A DNA stretch of 32,361 bases from Nitrosomonas sp. (lineage in GTDB: Bacteria; Pseudomonadota; Gammaproteobacteria; Burkholderiales; Nitrosomonadaceae): assembly GCA_008015565.1 (NCBI GenBank), contig SSFV01000124.1, positions 1 to 32,361 on the forward strand, in the 5' to 3' direction. The notes under the pieces were generated by a model. The model did not search any database and was not told where the DNA came from. It was given only the letters and a program-made list of their open reading frames with translations. The position numbers and the translations under genes were made by a program. Positions 16,721 through 24,829 of this stretch are shown here, piece by piece (position 1 is the first letter of the stretch; each line of letters starts with the position of its first letter).

Positions 16721-16769
16721 TTTGAATGTCTAAAGCTTTTATTGATTTTTTTATTCAATGACATTCAAA
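16721..16769. repeat. Inverted repeat at the nitrosocyanin 3' end
   Basis: TTTGAATGTC (16721-16730) and GACATTCAAA (16760-16769) are a perfect 10-bp inverted repeat. The right arm lies inside the last codons of the nitrosocyanin gene and the left arm beyond its stop. A T7 run lies in the loop on the plus strand. It could protect the mRNA 3' end or end transcription weakly; the role is not clear. Confidence 0.45.
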
Positions 16770-17161
16770 GAACCAGGCAGGTGGATATTTTTTGGATGTA
16801 ATTGACACCAAATTGTAAATGCACCAGCTTTATCTGCCACTAAAGAGATGACTTTAGTTTCGCCTGCTTTAATTATTTCTTTAATACCGTATTCATCAAT
16901 GGCAAATCCTTCACTGATTGGGGATTTGTTCTCAACGGTTATTTTGACTGAAGTTCCCTTTTTGACAACTAGTGTTTCAGGTTCATTCAAGACATTAAAA
17001 GCACGAATATTGGTAACTGTCACACCTTCAACCTTGAGTTCTGGAATATTGGTGTCGTAAGCATTGACAACTACTTTAAAATTTTGTTCTGCCGCGTGGG
17101 AAATGCCAGTTAATAGCAAGCCCGCGACTGAACTTAAAAGCATCATTTTGGTTATCTTCAT
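16751..17161 (-). CDS. ncyA: Nitrosocyanin (red mononuclear copper protein)
   Basis: A 136-residue precursor of a periplasmic copper protein restricted to ammonia oxidizers; its physiological role is still unsettled, with an enzymatic role in nitrogen-oxide chemistry suspected. The signal peptide ends SHA|AEQ (about residue 23). The cupredoxin fold follows. All four copper ligands are present: Glu84 (PISEGF), Cys119, His122 and His127 ([10 protein letters not shown]). Subtracting 24 gives 60, 95, 98 and 103, exactly the N. europaea structural numbering. The frame is open from 17269, but the ATG at 17161 is the start, since CCTCCTT (17169-17175) is a near-perfect Shine-Dalgarno in reverse complement 7 bases away and starts a proper signal peptide. 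It converges on the P460 gene. Confidence 0.97.
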   Translation of the reverse strand: MKITKMMLLSSVAGLLLTGISHAAEQNFKVVVNAYDTNIPELKVEGVTVTNIRAFNVLNEPETLVVKKGTSVKITVENKSPISEGFAIDEYGIKEIIKAGETKVISLVADKAGAFTIWCQLHPKNIHLPGSLNVIE

Positions 17162-17240
17162 AAATATACCTCCTTCAAATATATTATGTGTTAGTGAAAT
17201 TGCTGTTTGCTTTGCACATTTAAGCGCATAAGCGGTAGCT

Positions 17241-17269
17241 ACTCTAGATTGGATAATTGCAGCTGTCAA
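17241..17269 (-). promoter_or_regulatory. Sigma-70 promoter of the nitrosocyanin gene
   Basis: On the minus strand a perfect TTGACA (17264-17269) is separated by exactly 17 bp from TAGAGT (17241-17246, 4/6). Transcription would start near 17234 with a leader of about 70 bases ending in the strong Shine-Dalgarno. The combination predicts strong constitutive expression, in keeping with the abundance of nitrosocyanin. Confidence 0.65.
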
Positions 17270-17342
17270 TATTCAATTTTTTAGATGTATTCAACAGGTA
17301 CTTGCATAAGCGATAGTAAGAAAATAATTTGATGTTCAATTT

Positions 17343-18116
17343 CTAGAAATTGTTTTTCCATTCTCGCAGTGCTGTAAAAGTGTTTAATGGGCCAGTAAGT
17401 ACTTGTTTGGAGTGATTCTTTACATGATCAATGACCGCCTGCTGGTCACAACGCAAGAATGGATTAACCGCTTTCTCTAGCATTAGTGTCGTCGGAATCG
17501 TTGGGATATTTTCGTTGCGTAATTTTCGCGCGGCTATTTCCAACTCGGCAAGCTTAGAATTTTTTGGATCAACGGTTCTGGCAAAACGTATATTGTCTAA
17601 CGTATATTCATGTGTGCAATAAATCAATGTATCATCAGGCAATTGAGAAAGCTTTTGTAGAGACTGATACATTTGCTGTGGGGAGCCTTCGAATATCCTT
17701 CCACATCCGCATGAGAAAAGTGTATCGCCGCAAAATACCATGTTCATTGGATTTGAGGCAAAATACGCAATATGCCCTTGCGTATGCCCAGGGGTATCCA
17801 GCACGGTGAGATTAAGTGAAATTTCTTTTAAATTGACATGATCACCTTCATTGAGAGGGTGAGTCATTGACGGAATAAATTCATTTCGTGGACCGTATAC
17901 AGGTACATCGAACGACTTGAGTAATGCCTTGTTTCCGCCGGTATGATCATTATGGTGGTGGGTGATAAGAATTGCGCTTAAGTGTAATTTTTTTAATTCA
18001 AGATATTCAATAACAGGTGTTGCTATGCCTGGATCCACAATGACAGCATAATTTTGATTATGAATCATCCAGATATAGTTATCTTTAAAGGCATGAATCG
18101 GGTAAATATTCAACAT
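17343..18116 (-). CDS. gloB: Hydroxyacylglutathione hydrolase (glyoxalase II)
   Basis: A 257-residue metallo-beta-lactamase-fold enzyme that hydrolyses S-lactoylglutathione to lactate and glutathione, completing methylglyoxal detoxification. The dinuclear metal site is intact: THHHNDHTGG with His53, His55, Asp57 and His58, then VLDTPGHTQGHIAYF, the CGDTLFSCGCGRIFEG loop and CTHEYTLDNIRFA. The C-terminal helical lid shows NPFLRCDQQAV. The length is typical. It is divergent from the methyltransferase gene 74 bases away; the same gloB / yafS pairing occurs in E. coli and other proteobacteria. Confidence 0.95.
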   Translation of the reverse strand: MLNIYPIHAFKDNYIWMIHNQNYAVIVDPGIATPVIEYLELKKLHLSAILITHHHNDHTGGNKALLKSFDVPVYGPRNEFIPSMTHPLNEGDHVNLKEISLNLTVLDTPGHTQGHIAYFASNPMNMVFCGDTLFSCGCGRIFEGSPQQMYQSLQKLSQLPDDTLIYCTHEYTLDNIRFARTVDPKNSKLAELEIAARKLRNENIPTIPTTLMLEKAVNPFLRCDQQAVIDHVKNHSKQVLTGPLNTFTALREWKNNF

Positions 18117-18190
18117 GAAATTTTTGTGTAAAAATCGTTCAATTTAGAACTGGTATGCTTAACATACTTTGATTAATAAGCTGGCAATTA

Positions 18191-18961
18191 ATGGATATCG
18201 ATAATCATCAGCATTGGTTCGAATCTCCTCTTGGCCGATATTTGATTGAGCATGAGTTTCGTTATTTTGATCAGACTGTGGCTAATATATTTGGCTATAA
18301 TGCAGTACAGATAGGATTGCCTCAATTCAATTTCTTGCGTTTGAATAGAATGCCTTTGCATTTTTCAATAGGTCCGGATAAAAGTGTATCGCTGCGAGCT
18401 ACGGCTGATTTTCTTCCCATTCAGAGTAATAGCATGGATCTCGTTATTTTGCCACATGTGCTTGAATTTGATTCAAACCCGCATCAGATTTTGCGGGAAG
18501 TGCATCGTATCTTGATTCCTGAAGGTCATATTGTGATTTCGGGTTTTAATCCACTGAGCTTGTGGGGCGGTTGCCGCTATTTAAAATCGAGGCGGCGTCA
18601 ATATCCATGGAATGGAAACTTTATTGCGTTATCTAGACTTAAAGATTGGCTGAAATTATTGGGTTTTGAGATGACCGGAGGACGACTGAGCTGTTATGCA
18701 CCGCCATTTAAACAAGTAAAATGGCTCCAGCGTTTTAATTTTATGGAAGCGGCGGGTGATCGCTGGTGGCCAATTTCAGGAGGAGTTTATTTTTTGCATG
18801 CGGTTAAGCGCGTGCATGGTATGCGAATTATCAAGCCGGGTTGGAAAAATTGTTTTGATACAAAAGCAAGAGTGGCATCCATCACACAGAAGTTTAATAA
18901 AAATACCACTAAAAAATTGCCCGGTAATATGAATCCCGCTGACAAATTAGAAAAATCATGA
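18191..18961 (+). CDS. YafS-like methyltransferase-fold protein lacking the glycine-rich SAM motif
   Basis: A 256-residue protein of the class I methyltransferase superfamily, recognisable from [22 protein letters not shown] (motifs II/III) and [29 protein letters not shown]. The usual motif I (Asp-x-Gly-x-Gly) is absent; [16 protein letters not shown] stands in its place. E. coli YafS, which sits in the same position between gloB and rnhA, shows the same feature, so this is a family trait rather than damage. Substrate and reaction are unknown. Its TGA overlaps the rnhA ATG by four bases (ATGA), so translation is coupled. Confidence 0.8.
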   Translation: MDIDNHQHWFESPLGRYLIEHEFRYFDQTVANIFGYNAVQIGLPQFNFLRLNRMPLHFSIGPDKSVSLRATADFLPIQSNSMDLVILPHVLEFDSNPHQILREVHRILIPEGHIVISGFNPLSLWGGCRYLKSRRRQYPWNGNFIALSRLKDWLKLLGFEMTGGRLSCYAPPFKQVKWLQRFNFMEAAGDRWWPISGGVYFLHAVKRVHGMRIIKPGWKNCFDTKARVASITQKFNKNTTKKLPGNMNPADKLEKS

Positions 18962-19428
18962 ATCAGGGTGGCAATAAAGTGGTGGAAATTTATACGGATG
19001 GCGCATGCAAAGGAAATCCGGGAATTGGAGGCTGGGGTGCTTTATTGAAATATGGAGATTATGAACGTGAAATTTTTGGCGGTGAGAAATTGACTACCAA
19101 TAATCGCATGGAATTAATTGCGGCAATACGCGCTTTGGAGTCATTGAAGCGACCATGCAAAGTCCATTTACATACAGATTCAGTGTATGTTCAGAAAGGC
19201 ATCAATGAGTGGATGGATGCGTGGAAAATCCGCAATTGGTTAACATCCGCAAGGAAGCCAGTAAAAAATGAGGATTTGTGGAAATTGCTTGATAACTTAG
19301 CGCAACAACATGAGATAGAATGGTATTGGGTGCGCGGTCATGCAGGGAATGATGGCAATGAGCGTGCTGATGCATTGGCAAATCGCGGCGTAGAAATGAT
19401 TGCAGCCAAACAAGCGCTGCATTCATAA
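18958..19428 (+). CDS. rnhA: Ribonuclease HI
   Basis: A 156-residue enzyme that cuts the RNA strand of RNA-DNA hybrids. The catalytic carboxylates correspond to those of E. coli with an offset of four: Asp14 ([11 protein letters not shown]), Glu52 ([13 protein letters not shown]), Asp74 (HTDSVYV) and Asp138 (NERADALA), and the flap His is in [10 protein letters not shown]. Full length. Start ATG overlaps the upstream stop. It is followed by dnaQ after 8 bases on the same strand; in E. coli these two genes are adjacent but divergent. Confidence 0.97.
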   Translation: MNQGGNKVVEIYTDGACKGNPGIGGWGALLKYGDYEREIFGGEKLTTNNRMELIAAIRALESLKRPCKVHLHTDSVYVQKGINEWMDAWKIRNWLTSARKPVKNEDLWKLLDNLAQQHEIEWYWVRGHAGNDGNERADALANRGVEMIAAKQALHS

Positions 19429-19436
19429 GTTTTACT

Positions 19437-20156
19437 ATGCGCCAAATAATTTTAGATACGGAAACAACAGGCTTGGATTATAAGCACGGTCACCGTATTG
19501 TGGAGTTAGCAGCCGTAGAGCTCAGTAATAGGCAATTTAGCGGTCACAATTTTCATTATTATCTTAATCCTGAACGAGATAGCGATGATGGTGCTTTGCA
19601 AGTGCATGGCTTATCTTCTGAGTTTCTTCAGGACAAACCGAAATTTTATGAAATTTCGGCTGAGTTTTTAAATTTTATCCATGGAGCAGAGCTTATTATC
19701 CATAACGCACCGTTTGATGTCGGGTTTCTTAACCATGAGTTAAATTTAATCGATCTGCAACCGCTTGACAATTACTGTTTGCAGATAACTGATACCTTAA
19801 AGTTAGCCAAAGAGCTCCATCCTGGTAAACGCAATAATCTTGATGCCTTATGCGAACGTTACAACATAGATAATTCCAGGCGTACACTGCATGGCGCTTT
19901 ACTAGATGCCGAATTATTGGCTGAAGTGTATTTGGCCATGACACGCGGACAAGAAAGCTTGCTTATCGACCTGGGTCACAGCGATTTCTTGCAGCATCCT
20001 GTAGAACAGTGGCAATGTCATGATCTCAAAGTCATTCAAGCGACAGCCCACGAACTTCAGCAGCATCTGGCTGTGTTAGAAAATCTTACTCGCGAGAGCG
20101 GCGGTAAGTGTTTGTGGGAAAAACTGGAAGCGAATGATTCAACAAGCATAGTATAA
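19437..20156 (+). CDS. dnaQ: DNA polymerase III epsilon subunit (3'-5' proofreading exonuclease)
   Basis: A 239-residue DEDDh exonuclease. Exo I is LDTETTGLD (Asp7, Glu9), Exo II is IIHNAPFDVGFL, and Exo III is the C-terminal HGALLDAELLAEVY segment with the active-site His and Asp. The C-terminal portion that would bind the polymerase alpha subunit is present but without a clear clamp-binding motif. It is in an operon with the methyltransferase-fold gene and rnhA, and probably with the small gene that follows 14 bases later. Confidence 0.95.
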   Translation: MRQIILDTETTGLDYKHGHRIVELAAVELSNRQFSGHNFHYYLNPERDSDDGALQVHGLSSEFLQDKPKFYEISAEFLNFIHGAELIIHNAPFDVGFLNHELNLIDLQPLDNYCLQITDTLKLAKELHPGKRNNLDALCERYNIDNSRRTLHGALLDAELLAEVYLAMTRGQESLLIDLGHSDFLQHPVEQWQCHDLKVIQATAHELQQHLAVLENLTRESGGKCLWEKLEANDSTSIV

Positions 20157-20170
20157 CTGGTACTACGCTC

Positions 20171-20452
20171 ATGCAGCCTACTGTAATCATTAATCAGCAT
20201 CGTCAAACAGCACTGGTAGTCGCAAACCAAGGTAAAGATTTCCTTGTCATCAAATTGAGTAAAAGAAAATTAGCGGTAACTAAACTATCCATAGAACAAA
20301 TCAAAATGCAAGGCTATATTACGAGTGATTATTCTCCAAGGCTCGCAGCACAATCTTATTTGCAGCATGGTGCAGGTGTGAGCGAGAAGGCAAAAAAATA
20401 TCTTAATAAAATTATAAAGACGGAATTTTCCGGTCGTTTGTTTTTTTCTTGA
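20171..20452 (+). CDS. Small protein of unknown function downstream of dnaQ
   Basis: A 93-residue basic protein (many Lys and Arg) beginning MQPTVIINQHRQTALVV, with no membrane segment, cysteines or signal peptide. The N-terminal half looks like a small beta-sheet (TALVVANQGKDFLVIKLSK). The middle, YSPRLAAQSYLQHGAGVSEKAKKYL, is predicted helical. It starts 14 bases after dnaQ, so is probably cotranscribed. I do not recognise a family. The final codons overlap an inverted repeat CCGGTC (20430-20435 region) with GACCGG (20451-20456 region), with a T7 run between, which may be the operon terminator. Confidence 0.65.
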   Translation: MQPTVIINQHRQTALVVANQGKDFLVIKLSKRKLAVTKLSIEQIKMQGYITSDYSPRLAAQSYLQHGAGVSEKAKKYLNKIIKTEFSGRLFFS

Positions 20453-21102
20453 CCGGCGCTGGGCCCTATAACACAGTGCCAATTAAAATCACACATACTC
20501 CCTCTATTTTTGGATTTAGTCATCGCTGAGCTTGCCATAAAGTTCGTTGATTTAATGTCTTATCAACCACTTGACTAAATAGCGGACTCTACTTATATTG
20601 AAAAAAGTTTTTGCGTGTTATCTCTTTGCTTAATCAATGAAGACCCTAGAATTAAGTTCTATGTTTTGTTAAGAAAGAGCGCTGACATTGATTATAAAAT
20701 CCGGCTAGTTCATACCGTCGTTATTCACTCGAAATGGCGCTATCACTAAAGTTAGTGATTTTTTCTAGAAAAGCTGCATCTGAAGATACTTTATCAGTTT
20801 ATGCGGCTCAACTGGTTACTGTATAACAAAACCGGGAAAAATTTTGGTTTTTAGCAGGCTACTGAAAACTTTTTCTGCCTGCTGGCGAATAAACAAGGCA
20901 CTACGAGTCTATCGAACTTAAGGCTCATCAGTTGTGCCAATTGGATAATGGTTTATATTTTCTCAATTTTTCGTTACATCGATTTCTATGCACCTCAAAA
21001 TTAAAAATATTAGCATTTACTATCCGACTTGGCCCGTTGAGACTACTTATTTCCGGCAGATTCCAAAGATAAGTTGGTGCAGGATTCTGGCTAGTTTTCA
21101 TA
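20453..21102. other. 650-base intergenic region with one inverted repeat
   Basis: No convincing gene on either strand. AGCAGGC (20853-20859) and GCCTGCT (20877-20883) form a 7-bp inverted repeat around an A/T-rich loop, reminiscent of IS-end or intergenic repeat elements, though no transposase is attached. A leftward frame at 20928-21362 overlaps the glycosyltransferase gene and has no recognisable content. Confidence 0.4.
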
Positions 21103-21960
21103 ATGAGAAATGTATATTCTAATTTATATAAAAAATATGTTCGGCCGCATCGCACTGATGCGGCAGGACCATGGCGATGGTTTTTTAATACCAGTACAGT
21201 CCTACAATCTGCATATTCGGCTGGATCGCTGACATTTGACCGATTACGCTTTGCATTGAAACAATGTGACATTGAATTACTGTATACGCAACGCGAAGCG
21301 GTTAATTTTGATATAACTTGTATTAACCTGCTGCGCAGGGCGGATAAGCGAAAGTTCATCAAGAAGCAATTAAGCAGAGCAGGCTTAGATTTTAAAATTT
21401 TTCCTGCAATTGATGGTTTGATACTTGACCATCACCGGCTGGTTGATGATGGCATATTGGCTCCGGATAATTATTGTCCCGCTACCAGTAAACCATTAAC
21501 ATCAGCGCAGATTGGTGTTTATCTTTCTCACTACGAATTGTGGAAAGCAGCGCTTCGATCGCCAAATAAAATATCACTCATTCTCGAGGATGATGCGCTA
21601 TTTACCTGTGACAAGCCAACTTTGCAAGAATATGCCCGGCATATTCCTGCCGATACAGATTTATTTTTTATTAATCATAGAAAAAACAAAATAAAACATG
21701 TCACCTTGCATGCATCGAAGTTTGCTTGCCATTTCTGGGGACTGACTGCCTATTTCCTTACTAAGCAAGGCGCAGAGAAGCTGATAGCCATGTCTTTGCC
21801 AATTCATAAAAGCGCTGATGAGTCTATTAGCGAGCTCAACGAAATCGGCAAGCTCAACTGTTATTGTTCCCGGCAAGAGTTGGTGGTGGAATGCAGCAAC
21901 CCCAAGGATGCAAAAAACTTCCGTTTCTCGAGCGACATTATCAGCAGGGTGCAAAAGTAA
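21103..21960 (+). CDS. Glycosyltransferase family 25 protein (LPS-type)
   Basis: A 285-residue protein with a GT25 domain from about residue 66. It shows ITCINLLRRADKRKFIKKQL, IFPAIDG, LTSAQIGVYLSHYELWKAAL and the metal-binding ILEDDALF motif, then HFWGLTAYFLTKQGAEKLI. GT25 enzymes add galactose or related sugars to lipooligosaccharide or protein acceptors. The first 65 residues (basic, no membrane helix) are an extension not usual for the family, and there is no Shine-Dalgarno before the ATG at 21103, so the true start may differ; no internal ATG replaces it. It stands alone and converges on the GGDEF-EAL gene. Confidence 0.85.
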   Translation: MRNVYSNLYKKYVRPHRTDAAGPWRWFFNTSTVLQSAYSAGSLTFDRLRFALKQCDIELLYTQREAVNFDITCINLLRRADKRKFIKKQLSRAGLDFKIFPAIDGLILDHHRLVDDGILAPDNYCPATSKPLTSAQIGVYLSHYELWKAALRSPNKISLILEDDALFTCDKPTLQEYARHIPADTDLFFINHRKNKIKHVTLHASKFACHFWGLTAYFLTKQGAEKLIAMSLPIHKSADESISELNEIGKLNCYCSRQELVVECSNPKDAKNFRFSSDIISRVQK

Positions 21961-22000
21961 TCCGCTAGGTTTTGCGGAATGCCGGTGTCTTTCAAGAAAT

Positions 22001-24526
22001 TTATTTACTGGATATTTTGGCCGGAGTGAGACATTCAGACTGAAATGGGTAAGGCCGCGCGAGTCCAAAACCTTGAACATAGTCGACTCCCATATCTTCT
22101 AGTAACTTCAAGGTCTCATTATCTTCAACCCACTCGGCGATCGTTTTCAATTCCATCACATGTCCAATATGATTGATAGCCTCGACCATTGCCCGGTCTA
22201 TCGGATCGCTAGGTATGCCTTTTACTAATCGCCCATCAATTTTCAGGAAATCCAAAGGGATATTTTTTAAAAATCCAAATGAAGACAAACCGCTGCCAAA
22301 GTCATCCATTGAAAAGCGGCACCCGAGTTGTTTTAAAGTTTGCATAAATTTCATGACATGCTGCAGATCTGCCAGCGCAACATTTTCGGTAATTTCGAAA
22401 CATATATTGGATGGGTTTCCACTATAATTTTTTAAACTGTGGACTACAAAATCAAGAAAGTCTTCGTTGCTCAGTGCATGGGCCGACAGATTGATGGCAT
22501 ACATATTTTTGGGATTGTGCTGTGAGCGGTCTTTAAGTAGCTTAAATGATTGCTCCACTACCCAGCGATCGATAGCGAGCATCTGATCGTAGCGTTCTGC
22601 GGAAGGTAAAAAAGAGCTGGGGGGAATCAATTGGTTTTGTTCGCCTTGCAAGCGGAGAAGAATCTCTCCATGTTCTTCGATTTCGTTTTTATCGGTAATG
22701 GCTATGATAGGCTGGAAATATAAGCGTAGCCGCTGCTCTGCCAGGGCTTGCTGTATGCGAGGCAGCCAATGCATTTCACCGGATCTTTTTTGCAGTACAT
22801 TATCGTCTGCCTGATAAATATGAACGCGGTTTCTTCCTCTGTCTTTGGCAACGAAACAAGCACTATCAGCGGCGCTCATTGCATTTGCAAGTCCTTCATT
22901 ACGATGGGTGATAGGAAATAATCCTATGCTGACACCAATGGTGAAAGTTTTGTCTTGCCATCTAAAACGAAAATCTTGCACCAATTCGCGCAATGCATTG
23001 GCTACTTGCAGTGCTTCATTTTTTGGGCAATGTTCCAAGATCACGCCGAATTCATCGCCGCCCAGTCTTGCCAGCGTATCGCGGGTGCGCAATTTGGAGT
23101 ACAGTAATGCTGTTACTTGGCGTAGCAATTCATCGCCTGCGCTATGTCCGCAAGTATCATTAATGACTTTGAACTGGTCTAAATCCAGAAATAGCAGGGC
23201 GTGGGTATCGTGCTTGCGGGTAGACGTTAGAATTTTTCCGAGTCTATTTTCAAATTCGTCGCGGTTCAATAAACCGGTCAGTGAGTCGTGTGCTGCTTGA
23301 TACGCAAGTTTTTGTGTTAATTTACGTTGCTCGGTTACATCACGGAAAGTCAGCACAGTTCCGATTACGGCTTTCCGGTCATTCAGAATTGGCGCAATGG
23401 AATAATCAATAAAGCATTCATGATTATTTCGTTGTACCAACAAGCTTTCCTGATTTCTGCAGGATTCCCCGGGTGTGTGTAAGCACCTGTTAAGTGGATG
23501 ATTTTCAACTAAAGTATCGGTGATTGCATCTTTAAGGCGAAATATATCTTGTAATAATGCGCCATTCGCGTCATGGTTTTTCCAGCCGGTATATAATTCC
23601 GCGATGGGATTTAAGTAAGTTATTCTTCCCGTTGAATCTGTGGTAATGACCGCATCGCCAATGCTGGCCAACGTGACCTGGAAGAGTTCTTTTTCCTGTT
23701 GCAGAATATCTTTTGATAAAGCAAGCGCTGCAGTGCGTTCAACCACTCGTTGTTCCAATTCTTCCTTAGCGCATTGCAGTGCCTGGTGTGCCATATCTTT
23801 TTCGACGATTTGTTTTTGTAGTTCGAAATTGATTACTTTCTGACGATTCTTAGCAACGTACAGTCGATTTAATAACTCGAAATTATCGAATCTTAAACTC
23901 AGTGAATCGGTAATGGTGCGATGGAGGCGATGCGAGATCCTGCCCATCATCATTACAAAAAATAGAAAAGTAAAAGCTATTGGCAGGCTGGTATCGCTAT
24001 CCTGATTCAAGATCAGATAACTGAAAGGAAGAATGGCTGGTATGGCGAAAACAAGAAATGCGCTGCGATACGACGATAACGTTGCCATGGCTCCTGCGAC
24101 CATACCGCCCAGCAAATAAGCGAGAAATAGTTGATGCAGGGCACTGCTTGTAACAAAAAAAATTCCTCCCGCGAGACCCCAAAGTATTCCGGATAGTAGG
24201 AGGCCTGCAATAAAATAGTTCCCCCAGATACTTGATTCAGTGGTTGACGGATTATTGCGGAAATACGATTGAATAACAAAAAACCGGATGGCAGCAAGCA
24301 GATAGATAGCAGCAAGCCAACCTAAAGCCCAGTGTTTCGATACATAGTTATAAAAAACAAATACAAGAACCAGGGAAATGATTAGCGTGGCAAGTAATGC
24401 CTTACTTGCTTGCTGATAGAGCAATTTTATTTGTTCAGCAAGCAGTGCCGCAGAGTGATCCGATTGGCGAAGACCGGATTCTTCCTTATAAGCGTCCAAC
24501 GGCAATTCATTCTGATCATTTTTCAT
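22001..24526 (-). CDS. Membrane GGDEF-EAL cyclic-di-GMP enzyme with PAS domain
   Basis: An 841-residue protein. An N-terminal membrane sensor of about six to seven helices (about residues 38-200) is followed by a short coiled coil (QKQIVEKDMAHQALQCAKEE), a PAS domain (about 272-395), GGDEF and EAL domains. The cyclase site GGDEF is intact at 489-493, and a product-inhibition site RTRD lies at 480-483. In the EAL half the opening motif is EIL (Glu621). Catalytic partners are kept: INLSAH, FEITEN, DDFGSG, LKIDG and YVQGF; AEWVE replaces the usual AEGVE. Both synthesis and breakdown of c-di-GMP are therefore possible. No Shine-Dalgarno is evident at the ATG. The input signal is unknown. Confidence 0.93.
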   Translation of the reverse strand: MKNDQNELPLDAYKEESGLRQSDHSAALLAEQIKLLYQQASKALLATLIISLVLVFVFYNYVSKHWALGWLAAIYLLAAIRFFVIQSYFRNNPSTTESSIWGNYFIAGLLLSGILWGLAGGIFFVTSSALHQLFLAYLLGGMVAGAMATLSSYRSAFLVFAIPAILPFSYLILNQDSDTSLPIAFTFLFFVMMMGRISHRLHRTITDSLSLRFDNFELLNRLYVAKNRQKVINFELQKQIVEKDMAHQALQCAKEELEQRVVERTAALALSKDILQQEKELFQVTLASIGDAVITTDSTGRITYLNPIAELYTGWKNHDANGALLQDIFRLKDAITDTLVENHPLNRCLHTPGESCRNQESLLVQRNNHECFIDYSIAPILNDRKAVIGTVLTFRDVTEQRKLTQKLAYQAAHDSLTGLLNRDEFENRLGKILTSTRKHDTHALLFLDLDQFKVINDTCGHSAGDELLRQVTALLYSKLRTRDTLARLGGDEFGVILEHCPKNEALQVANALRELVQDFRFRWQDKTFTIGVSIGLFPITHRNEGLANAMSAADSACFVAKDRGRNRVHIYQADDNVLQKRSGEMHWLPRIQQALAEQRLRLYFQPIIAITDKNEIEEHGEILLRLQGEQNQLIPPSSFLPSAERYDQMLAIDRWVVEQSFKLLKDRSQHNPKNMYAINLSAHALSNEDFLDFVVHSLKNYSGNPSNICFEITENVALADLQHVMKFMQTLKQLGCRFSMDDFGSGLSSFGFLKNIPLDFLKIDGRLVKGIPSDPIDRAMVEAINHIGHVMELKTIAEWVEDNETLKLLEDMGVDYVQGFGLARPYPFQSECLTPAKISSK

Positions 24527-24737
24527 GGCACTAGGTTATTAGCATTTGCGGATAGGTTGGATTAATCGGCCAATTCACTAAATATATATTAGTGCAATAG
24601 GGAAATAAACTTATTTTAATTTACTGTATTTATTGCGATTGGATTTCTATCTGGAGGTATTTTTAACCGCTGTCTGATTAAATAAGCAAGTTGAATTATT
24701 GCGGTCGAAAGAGGAGGTTATGTGTTACTCAATTTGG

Positions 24738-24766
24738 TTGACATTCTGCAAGATATGTTCGAGAAT
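24738..24766 (+). promoter_or_regulatory. Candidate promoter of the FadL-family gene
   Basis: A perfect TTGACA (24738-24743) is followed after 17 bp by GAGAAT (24761-24766, 4/6 match). Transcription would start about 57 bases before the chosen ATG. Confidence 0.45.
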
Positions 24767-24829
24767 TCAATGAGGTAGCGGAGCATATCGATATCATGAT
24801 TACTTATAGAAATGGTCACTAGGAGTAAA

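Noticed and set aside
17162-17269. Longer N-terminus for nitrosocyanin
   Set aside because: It would bury the signal peptide and run through the Shine-Dalgarno and promoter.
24711-24773. GAGGAGG followed by ATG and a 17-codon frame before the FadL gene
   Set aside because: Only two bases separate the Shine-Dalgarno-like sequence from the ATG, and the frame overlaps the better promoter candidate.
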